Assembly: GCA_947450115.1 (NCBI GenBank)
Contig: CANFUE010000014.1
Location: forward strand, 1-57,126
Direction: 5' to 3'
Length of the DNA stretch: 57,126 bases
Origin: Acidimicrobiaceae bacterium
GTDB taxonomy: Bacteria; Actinomycetota; Acidimicrobiia; Acidimicrobiales; Ilumatobacteraceae
In this document: in pieces, positions 51,114-57,126 of the stretch
How positions within the stretch are numbered: position 1 is the stretch's first letter
How the letters are laid out: every line of letters starts with the position of its first letter
Made by a program: the position numbers and the translations under genes
The notes under the pieces: generated by a model
What the model was told of the DNA's origin: nothing
Database searches by the model: none
What the model saw: only the letters and a program-made list of their open reading frames with translations

Positions 51114-51779
51114 GTGTTATTTGAAGCAGTTCCACAGACAGTGAGCGAATGTCACTGGGCATTCCCCCCTGCTGGTGAATGGCCCAACGACGACCTTGTG
51201 GGTGGTGGTGCCGACCTCGAACCATCCACGCTCATCTATGCGTATTCACATGGAATGTTCCCCATGGGAATTGGCCGTGGGAGCAAACACCTCGGTTGGT
51301 GGTCACCCAACCCTCGCGGAATACTTCCGTTGACAAACTTACAAGTGAGTCGCTCCATGAAACAGAGCGCCAAAAAATACACGATGCGCACAAACTCCAA
51401 CTTTTCAGCAGTGATGGCTGCATGCGCTTCGCCAACTCGAGAGGGTGCATGGATTACTCCACCCTTCATTGCTGCTTACGAACGCCTCCATGAATTGGGT
51501 TGGGCGCATTCAGTGGAAACATATAACGAAGATGGCCACCTTGTTGGTGGCCTATATGGCGTTCGTGTTGGTGGGCTTTTCGCCGGCGAATCAATGTTTC
51601 ATCTACAACGCGATGCGAGCAAAGTTGCACTTATGCATCTGGTAGAACACATGCGCAATGCGAATATGTCGCTACTCGACGTGCAATGGAGTACCCCACA
51701 TCTGGCCTCGCTGGGGGTCACTGAAGTATCGCGAGAAGAGTATTTGAGCCAATTATCAGGGGCTATTAGCGGCCAATAG
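51114..51779 (+). CDS. aat: leucyl/phenylalanyl-tRNA--protein transferase
   Basis: 221 residues. Adds Leu or Phe from tRNA to N-terminal Lys/Arg of proteins, marking them for ClpS-ClpAP. Family segments: YSHGMFPMGIGRGSKHLGWWSP, RSMKQSAKKYTMRTN, GGLYGVRVGGLFAGESMF and LLDVQWSTPHLASLG. GTG 51114 lies nine bases after the dehydrogenase gene. The enzyme is common in proteobacteria and patchy in actinobacteria. No clpS or clpA is in the window. Confidence 0.93.
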   Translation: MLFEAVPQTVSECHWAFPPAGEWPNDDLVGGGADLEPSTLIYAYSHGMFPMGIGRGSKHLGWWSPNPRGILPLTNLQVSRSMKQSAKKYTMRTNSNFSAVMAACASPTREGAWITPPFIAAYERLHELGWAHSVETYNEDGHLVGGLYGVRVGGLFAGESMFHLQRDASKVALMHLVEHMRNANMSLLDVQWSTPHLASLGVTEVSREEYLSQLSGAISGQ

Positions 51780-51783
51780 CCCG

Positions 51784-51789
51784 TATCGT
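51784..51789 (+). promoter_or_regulatory. possible -10 (TATCGT) for meaA
   Basis: TAnnnT 13 bases before ATG 51803; transcription would start near 51796, in the middle of the palindrome at 51789-51803. Confidence 0.35.
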
Positions 51790-51803
51790 AGAGACTGTCT
51801 CTA
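51789..51803. promoter_or_regulatory. 15-base palindrome abutting the meaA start codon
   Basis: TAGAGAC-T-GTCTCTA, perfect 7-base arms; the last A is the A of ATG. It lies across the predicted transcription start and is a plausible operator for a dimeric regulator. No adjacent regulator gene. Confidence 0.45.
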
Positions 51804-53761
51804 TGTCTGAAACTGCACCCCGCCGCCGAGAAGAGCCCTGGTTAATGCGGACCTATTCAGGTCACTCCACCGCTGCTGCTTCAAATGAGTTATACCGCAC
51901 CAACTTGTCGAAAGGTCAAACAGGGCTCTCCATTGCCTTCGACCTCCCCACACAAACGGGCTACGACCCCGACCATGTTCTTGCTCGTGGTGAAGTAGGA
52001 AAAGTTGGCGTACCAGTTGCTCACCTCGGGCACATGCGCACGCTGTTGAATGACATTCCACCTGGTCAGATGAATACATCGATGACCATTAACGCAACAG
52101 CAGCATGGTTGCTCGCGTTGTATGTGGCAAACGCAGAAGAACAAGGCACGCCTTCCACCGCGCTACGTGGCACAACGCAAAACGACATCGTGAAAGAATA
52201 TTTATCGCGCGGTACATACATCTTTCCGCCCGATGCGTCGAAGCGACTCATTGTCGACATGGTTGCATGGTGCACCCACAATGCTCCTAAATGGAACCCG
52301 ATGAACGTGTGCAGTTATCACTTGCAAGAAGCAGGCGCTACACCCATCCAGGAAATTGCCATCTCGTTGGCAAATGCCATTGACATTCTTGATGCCGTCA
52401 AGGCAAGCGGACAAGTGAGCGACGAACAGTTTCCCCAAGTCTTTGGTTCCATTTCATTTTTTGTGAACGCTGGAATTCGTTTCGTTGAAGAAATGTGCAA
52501 ACTGCGAGCTTTTACCGAGTTGTGGGACCGCATTGGTCGCGAGCGATACAACATCACCGACGAAAAAGCACGGCGCTTTCGTTATGGAGTTCAAGTGAAC
52601 TCACTTGGCCTGACCGAAGCACAACCAGAGAACAATGTGCAACGCATTGTTTTAGAAATGCTCGCCGTCACCTTGTCGAAAAAGGCACGTGCACGTTCGG
52701 TGCAACTTCCTGCATGGAACGAAGCGCTCGGCCTTCCTCGCCCATGGGATCAGCAATGGTCGCTGCGCATGCAACAAGTTCTCGCCTTTGAAACCGACCT
52801 CTTGGAGTATGCAGATATTTTCGATGGCTCACATGTAATTGAACAACGCACCGAAGAAATTCGTGATGCTGCATGGATTGAACTCCAAGAAATTTTGGAG
52901 CTCGGTGGTGCTTTTGAAGCAATTGAAAACTTGAAAGGTCGCCTCGTTTCATCGATGGCCGACCGCACCCGGCGCATTGAAACGGGCGATCAAATAGTGG
53001 TTGGTATGAATGCCTTCACCGAAGGCGCTCCTTCACCCCTAGGTGGCGAAGGCAACATTTTGACCGTCAACCCAGCTGTTGAGGCCGAAACCGTCAACGA
53101 CACCAACGCCTGGCGAACCGCACGAAATAACAATGCAGTAGAAAAAGCATTAGAAGAATTGCGTCGTGCCGCGGTGGAAGGCGACAACATCGTGCCCCCG
53201 TCTATTGCCCTTGCCAAAGCCGGTGGTACCACCGGCGAATGGGGTACCGCACTGCGCGACATCTTCGGTGAATACCGCGCCCCAACTGGCGTAGCGGCCG
53301 CTCTCGGGCGTCGCACTCACGAACTTGCCGGTGTTGCAGCATTTGTGAAGACCATTCCTGGTGGCCCTCCAAAGTTCCTTGTTGCAAAACCCGGACTCGA
53401 CGGTCACTCGAATGGCGCAGAACAAATTGCAGTTGCTGCACGCGATGCCGGAATGGAAGTGGTGTACAGCGGCATCCGTCTCACACCAGCACAAATTGTG
53501 GCAAGCGCCCGCGACGAAGACCCCGACGTTATTGGTCTCTCTATCCTTTCTGGTTCACACCTGTCACTCGTCACCGACATTTTGGAACTGATGAAAAAAG
53601 AGAGCCTCGATATTCCGGTCATCTTGGGTGGCATTATTCCAGAAGGCGATCGCGACAACTTACGACGTCAAGGAATAGCTGCTGTCTACACACCTAAAGA
53701 TTTCGACATCGCTCGCATTATGAATGAGATTGCGCATTTAGTTGCCGAACGGCGTTCGTAA
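51803..53761 (+). CDS. meaA: ethylmalonyl-CoA mutase (MeaA-type B12-dependent mutase)
   Basis: 652 residues with catalytic and B12-binding domains in one chain. N-terminal RTYSGHSTAAASNELYRTN, GQTGLSIAFDLPTQTGYDPD and ALRGTTQNDIVKEYLSRGTY; C-terminal cobalamin motif LVAKPGLDGHSNGAEQ (D-x-H-x2-G). The overall pattern, including VQVNSLGLTEAQPENNVQRI and NEALGLPRPWDQQWS, is that of MeaA, which turns ethylmalonyl-CoA into methylsuccinyl-CoA in the ethylmalonyl-CoA pathway. Methylmalonyl-CoA mutase is less likely because that enzyme is usually longer or split differently. Confidence 0.88.
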   Translation: MSETAPRRREEPWLMRTYSGHSTAAASNELYRTNLSKGQTGLSIAFDLPTQTGYDPDHVLARGEVGKVGVPVAHLGHMRTLLNDIPPGQMNTSMTINATAAWLLALYVANAEEQGTPSTALRGTTQNDIVKEYLSRGTYIFPPDASKRLIVDMVAWCTHNAPKWNPMNVCSYHLQEAGATPIQEIAISLANAIDILDAVKASGQVSDEQFPQVFGSISFFVNAGIRFVEEMCKLRAFTELWDRIGRERYNITDEKARRFRYGVQVNSLGLTEAQPENNVQRIVLEMLAVTLSKKARARSVQLPAWNEALGLPRPWDQQWSLRMQQVLAFETDLLEYADIFDGSHVIEQRTEEIRDAAWIELQEILELGGAFEAIENLKGRLVSSMADRTRRIETGDQIVVGMNAFTEGAPSPLGGEGNILTVNPAVEAETVNDTNAWRTARNNNAVEKALEELRRAAVEGDNIVPPSIALAKAGGTTGEWGTALRDIFGEYRAPTGVAAALGRRTHELAGVAAFVKTIPGGPPKFLVAKPGLDGHSNGAEQIAVAARDAGMEVVYSGIRLTPAQIVASARDEDPDVIGLSILSGSHLSLVTDILELMKKESLDIPVILGGIIPEGDRDNLRRQGIAAVYTPKDFDIARIMNEIAHLVAERRS

Positions 53762-53763
53762 GT

Positions 53764-54459
53764 TCAAACGCTTTCGTTGGTCATCCAGTTTTGCAATTTT
53801 GGACTGCTTTCAAAACTAGTGATGAGCGCATAACGCGGCGTATTGGCATTATGCACCACAACATGCCAGAGCCTTTGAGTATCTACAACAAAGCGCGCAC
53901 CTTGCGACAATGGCACTCGTCGCTCAGTTGAACGATCGGGTAGACCATCAGGATCATTGTCCATCAACAACATGTAGCTATTAGGGCTATCGGTGAGTTC
54001 TAGCCAACTGCGTACAACCCAACCTTCATTTTCTGGGTTCATGCGATTGTTGTCGTCACGGTGAATGGAACGCAATGCAGTTTCGTGATCTTGCGGTTCT
54101 AATTTAATAATGCGTACGCGCCCAAAATTTGCACCAACACCTGTGACGTAGTTGCACAATGTTGGTGCTTTTGCAGCATTACTCGTAAAAATAGCGCCCT
54201 TATCAGGTTGCCCCTTATCCCAAAAACCTCGGCAGTCGAGTTCGCCGTCGGCAGAAGCGAGCGGTGCAAAGTTTGTGTCGCCGCCGCTTTTCCAATCTAA
54301 ATATTCGAGAGATTCCCATTCCACATTTGGCACAGAAAAATTTGCAGGCCGAAGAAGAACAACACCATCTTGCGATAGTGACGGCATGCGATAGTGAGGG
54401 CTGTGCAGAGGAATTTGCACCGACCAATGTTCCTGTGTTGGCCAAAATGTTGTTGCCAT
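53764..54459 (-). CDS. probable Fe(II)/2-oxoglutarate dioxygenase-like (cupin-fold) protein
   Basis: 231 residues. A candidate metal-binding HxD is H133-R-D135 in RSIHRDDNNRMN, a distal His is at 199 in LWHVVVHNANTPRYALITS, and R209 could bind 2-oxoglutarate. This layout resembles the aspartyl/asparaginyl hydroxylase-like families. I cannot name a substrate. ATG 54459 has TACACT six bases upstream. It converges with meaA with a two-base gap. Confidence 0.6.
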   Translation of the reverse strand: MATTFWPTQEHWSVQIPLHSPHYRMPSLSQDGVVLLRPANFSVPNVEWESLEYLDWKSGGDTNFAPLASADGELDCRGFWDKGQPDKGAIFTSNAAKAPTLCNYVTGVGANFGRVRIIKLEPQDHETALRSIHRDDNNRMNPENEGWVVRSWLELTDSPNSYMLLMDNDPDGLPDRSTERRVPLSQGARFVVDTQRLWHVVVHNANTPRYALITSFESSPKLQNWMTNESV

Positions 54460-54465
54460 ACTGAA

Positions 54466-54471
54466 AGTGTA
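54466..54471 (-). promoter_or_regulatory. -10 hexamer TACACT for the dioxygenase-like gene
   Basis: TAnnnT six bases before ATG 54459; leaderless layout. Confidence 0.5.
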
Positions 54472-54476
54472 AAGCG

Positions 54477-54863
54477 TTACGGAGCGCTTAACGTGGTTAA
54501 AGACGTGCTGGTGACCGAAGTAGTTGTGACAGGCGCAACTCGAGCAATAGAACCTTGTGGTAAAAGGATTTCATCGCCTAAAGCGAGCTTGTCGGGGTTG
54601 TCTAGTTTGTTCAATTCAATAATTGCTTCCATTTTCACCGAGTACAACTGAGCAATACTGAAAAGAGACTCTCCGCTTTTCACCACATGTTTCAATGGAA
54701 TAGCAGTGGTAGTTGTTGTAGCAATGACTACCGTGCTTGTTGTGGTTGAAGTGGCTGCAGAACTACTACTGCCCCCATCTAAAAACGATGCAACGACTGC
54801 TGCAAATGAAAACGCCAGCACCCCAATTGCAAGCGCCCACTGAAGTCGGCCGTGGATGATCAT
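54477..54863 (-). CDS. membrane-anchored LysM-domain protein
   Basis: 128 residues: one N-terminal membrane helix (about 9-28), a Ser/Thr-rich linker (about 30-55), one LysM domain (about 58-102, HVVKSGESLFSIAQLYSV and LALGDEILLPQG) and a short Thr/Ser-rich tail. LysM binds peptidoglycan, so it should sit on the outer face of the membrane. ATG 54863 has TAACCT six bases upstream, overlapping the end of the polyprenyl synthase gene. Confidence 0.88.
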   Translation of the reverse strand: MIIHGRLQWALAIGVLAFSFAAVVASFLDGGSSSSAATSTTTSTVVIATTTTTAIPLKHVVKSGESLFSIAQLYSVKMEAIIELNKLDNPDKLALGDEILLPQGSIARVAPVTTTSVTSTSLTTLSAP

Positions 54864-54865
54864 TG

Positions 54866-55954
54866 TTAGAGGTTACGCCATGAAACCAAGTGCGCTAGCG
54901 CTTTGAACTGATCGATAGCTTCTGTGCCAAGTGAGAGCCCCGACAGGTGACTCACCGACTCGGCAGTGAGTTGCGTGATGCGATCTTCCATCGTTTGTAA
55001 TGCACCGGTGTATTGAATGACTTCTTGAATATCGCCAATGTCGGCGGCGGTGATGCCAGGGCGACCCACTTTGTTCAACACTTCTTGTTGCGCGGGAGAT
55101 GCCAATTCAGTGGTGAGAGCCAAAAGTGGCGTTGGCTTTCCTTCACGCAGGTCGTCTCCAGCAGGTTTGCCAGTAACCGATGCTTCACCAAAGACTCCCA
55201 AAATGTCGTCGCGCATTTGGAATGCATCGCCCAGCGGCAGCCCAATGGCCGAGAGTTGTTCTAAAACTCCCGCTGGCAAAGGAGCAGAGGTAACAAGAGC
55301 ACCGAGTTGTAAGGGCCGTTCAATGGTGTACTTACCACTCTTATAGCGACAAATTTGTTCGGCCTCAGCTTGCCGGCGCTCACGCCGTGCAGACCCCACG
55401 ATGTCGAGAAACTGACCAATGTTGAGTTCAATGCGTAATTCGCTCCACATGGCACGTGCTTCTCGTGAAGTATCGGCCATGAGGTCGTCGGCATAAACGT
55501 AAGTGAGGTCTCCAACTAGCAGCGCCACACCATCGCCATATCGCGTGGCGTCGCCATCGAGTGATTGAGCTTTATGCAAAGCGCTGTGCCGTACGTGGGT
55601 TGTTTCTACACCTCGACGCGTGAGTGAACCATCCATGATGTCATCGTGAAAGAGTGCGAAGGCGTGAAGAAGCTCCAATGCCGCACCGGTACGCACAATA
55701 CGTTCATCGCTAGGGTCGGCACCTGTGGCAATACTTCCCCAATAACAAAATGCAGGCCGCAACCGCTTTCCGCCGGCAAGCACTAGCCCTCTCATTTCAC
55801 TGAAGGGAACAGCGAGAGTAGGGTTGACTTCAACCCAGCGTGCTTCTTCGGCCGCAATAAGTGCAGCTAAGTAGTTCTCTACCCGCGCAGCAAGTTCAAC
55901 AAGAAACGCAGGGGCGCCGGGCTGTGCCGATGGTGCTCCACTAGGAAGTGGCAT
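54866..55954 (-). CDS. polyprenyl diphosphate synthase (geranylgeranyl-type)
   Basis: 362 residues; condenses isopentenyl units with an allylic diphosphate. First aspartate-rich motif DDIMDGSLTRRG, preceded by AALELLHAFALFHD, and a second region with FQMRDDILGVFGEASVTGKPAGDDLREGKPT-type features. GGPP synthase (IdsA-like) is the usual assignment for this actinobacterial form; chain length cannot be fixed by eye. ATG 55954 overlaps the end of xseB by 14 bases; TTG codons lie further upstream. Confidence 0.88.
   Translation of the reverse strand: MPLPSGAPSAQPGAPAFLVELAARVENYLAALIAAEEARWVEVNPTLAVPFSEMRGLVLAGGKRLRPAFCYWGSIATGADPSDERIVRTGAALELLHAFALFHDDIMDGSLTRRGVETTHVRHSALHKAQSLDGDATRYGDGVALLVGDLTYVYADDLMADTSREARAMWSELRIELNIGQFLDIVGSARRERRQAEAEQICRYKSGKYTIERPLQLGALVTSAPLPAGVLEQLSAIGLPLGDAFQMRDDILGVFGEASVTGKPAGDDLREGKPTPLLALTTELASPAQQEVLNKVGRPGITAADIGDIQEVIQYTGALQTMEDRITQLTAESVSHLSGLSLGTEAIDQFKALAHLVSWRNL
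54870..54875 (-). promoter_or_regulatory. -10 hexamer TAACCT for the LysM gene
   Basis: TAnnnT six bases before ATG 54863, located in the last codons of the upstream gene. Confidence 0.4.
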
Positions 55955-56174
55955 CAATTTCCCCAACAACTTGTTCTACTTGCAACCGAGCGGCACTGAT
56001 TTTGCCTCGGCATAGTGAAATGAGCGCAGCAGCACGTTGCACTTTTGTAGCGAGCACATCGACATCGACGGAGTCAGATTCCAAACTCTTCAAAATTGTT
56101 TCAAGTTCAGTAAGTGCCTCGCTGTAGTTCAACTCATCAACGCCTGATTCGCCTTCTTGTGATTTCTTGACCAT
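55941..56174 (-). CDS. xseB: exodeoxyribonuclease VII small subunit
   Basis: 77 residues. The pattern LNYSEALTELETILKSLESDSVDVDVLATKVQRAAALI is the XseB helical hairpin that binds XseA. AAGGGG precedes the ATG. It follows xseA by 19 bases in the usual A-B order. Confidence 0.92.
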   Translation of the reverse strand: MVKKSQEGESGVDELNYSEALTELETILKSLESDSVDVDVLATKVQRAAALISLCRGKISAARLQVEQVVGEIDATS

Positions 56175-56193
56175 AGTGATTTCCCCTTGCTAC

Positions 56194-57126
56194 TTATTTG
56201 ACCGTACTCACAACAGTGCCATCGGAAAAAGTGGTGACAATATCGTCACCAGAAACTGCATCGCTTGCTTTGCGTAATGTGACACCAGCGGTTGTGCGGG
56301 TGATGCTCCACCCACGGGCCATGGTATTCACAGGGTCGAGAAGACGTACGCGCTCTGCTAAATAATTCACTTGTGACTCATGTGTAGCTAACAGCGACAC
56401 GGGCCGCGTGATGAGCCGATTCGCACTGAGTGCCACATGGGTGTGGGCCCGCTCTACAGCAGTAATTGCTTTGGTGCGAATGGCATTTCCTCGTTCATTC
56501 AGGCGACTCTCGGCCAATGCCAATTGTTGCTGCGCGATGCCGGCGATGCCGGCCCACGCATCTTCAGTTTCTTCAACGTACTCATGAACCAATTCACATA
56601 CTGCAGAAGCACATGCGGTAGGAGTTTTATATGCGGCATAGGCAACTTCATCGGCAATGCTGTGGTCGATTTCGTGACCAATTCCCGTGAATACGGGCAG
56701 CCCGCACTGCGCAATGGCAACGGCAATTTCTTCTGCATCGAAACACGCCAAGTCGGTACGCGACCCGCCGCCACGCATGAGCAAAATGACATCGAGGTCG
56801 TCGCGGGAACCGAGAGCCCAAATTGCCTCAACAATCATGGGAATAGCTTCATCGCCTTGAACGCGCACGTTGGCTACTTTGATATTGAAACCAATTCCTG
56901 ACTCTTCTAATTCATGCATTGCATCGTGCCAGGCGGCTGAACCAACGCTGGTAATAATGCCAAGGCGTAACGGCGCAGCCGGTAATTCACGCTCGCGGTT
57001 TTCGTCGTAGAGACCACCCGCAACGAGGCGCTTCACAATTTCATCACGCGCGGCAGCAAGATCTCCGAGTGTGAAACGAGGGTCGATGTCGGAAATTTTT
57101 AAACTGAATTTTCCACTGCCGTCATA
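56194..57126 (-). CDS. xseA: exodeoxyribonuclease VII large subunit, C-terminal part (runs off the right edge)
   Basis: 311 codons are visible and the frame is open through base 57126; the N-terminal OB-fold lies mostly outside. Nuclease-domain markers: LRLGIITSVGSAAWHDAMHE, DVILLMRGGGSRTDLACFDAEE, VFTGIGHEIDHSIADEVAY and KTPTACASAV. The C-terminal helical region ends MARGWSITRT. With XseB it degrades single-stranded DNA to short acid-soluble oligonucleotides. A GTG at 57036 is not the real start because the core continues upstream. Confidence 0.94.
   Translation of the reverse strand, partial: YDGSGKFSLKISDIDPRFTLGDLAAARDEIVKRLVAGGLYDENRERELPAAPLRLGIITSVGSAAWHDAMHELEESGIGFNIKVANVRVQGDEAIPMIVEAIWALGSRDDLDVILLMRGGGSRTDLACFDAEEIAVAIAQCGLPVFTGIGHEIDHSIADEVAYAAYKTPTACASAVCELVHEYVEETEDAWAGIAGIAQQQLALAESRLNERGNAIRTKAITAVERAHTHVALSANRLITRPVSLLATHESQVNYLAERVRLLDPVNTMARGWSITRTTAGVTLRKASDAVSGDDIVTTFSDGTVVSTVK

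Overview
The window looks like chromosomal DNA from an actinobacterium, most likely of the class Acidimicrobiia. This is inference from gene content: a rex-hemA-hemC-hemD-hemB-hemL cluster, a mycothiol-type glycosyltransferase (MshA), an RsiG-type anti-sigma factor, a GlnR-type regulator beside two glutamine synthetases, an ArsA/Get3-like ATPase pair, and a cytochrome b split into b6-like and subunit-IV-like proteins. Base composition is moderate. Genes are packed tightly, with many ATGA or 1-base overlaps. I see no rRNA, tRNA, insertion sequence, prophage or CRISPR array. No gene-free stretch exceeds 300 bases; the longest are 17697-17960, 25105-25326 and 8294-8463.

Layout. 1-8293 (minus strand) is one long respiratory operon: a membrane protein, an 8Fe-8S-type ferredoxin, cytochrome b6, subunit IV, a Rieske protein, a di-heme cytochrome c and a membrane protein, running straight into nuoA-B-C-D-E. 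A mono-heme cytochrome c is transcribed divergently at 8464. 9285-15911 is rex and tetrapyrrole synthesis. 15983-21596 holds a membrane protein, a SAM-hydrolase-type gene preceded by a strongly structured non-coding stretch, and moaD-rsiG-xre-mshA-ybjN-proC. 21653-23448 is a phosphoglycerate-mutase-like gene and an MFS transporter. 23458-28462 is nitrogen and NAD metabolism: nadE, glnII, a glnA2-type synthetase and glnR. 28472-34342 holds a GDT1-type exporter, an amidohydrolase, a small membrane protein, RidA with a lysine/alanine tail, a Tat/lipoprotein, ErpA, Mrp and a NUDIX protein. 34339-41545 has fxsA, selA-selB, an NfeD-like protein, the ArsA-like pair and a lone receiver domain. 41542-45153 is a MacB-like ABC exporter operon with a repeat lipoprotein. 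45211-48421 is lysC-methyltransferase-asd. 48464-53761 has a cyclophilin, a phosphatase, a hydroxyacyl-CoA dehydrogenase, aat and an ethylmalonyl-CoA mutase (MeaA). 53764-57126 ends with a dioxygenase-like protein, a LysM protein, a polyprenyl synthase, xseB and partial xseA.

Gene expression. About twenty genes that begin transcription units have a TAnnnT hexamer 6-8 bases before the start codon and no Shine-Dalgarno sequence, the layout of leaderless actinobacterial transcripts. Genes inside operons more often have AGGAGG-like sites or overlapping stop/start codons. I used this pattern to choose several start codons.

Most noteworthy: a short motif (EIPEHLLKR-like) repeated at the N-termini of two cytochrome-complex proteins; the three-hairpin RNA region near 17.8 kb; a two-motif RsiG with one changed c-di-GMP-contact residue; RidA with a histone-like tail; a Rex-like operator laid over the rex promoter; and selA-selB without selC or selD in the window.
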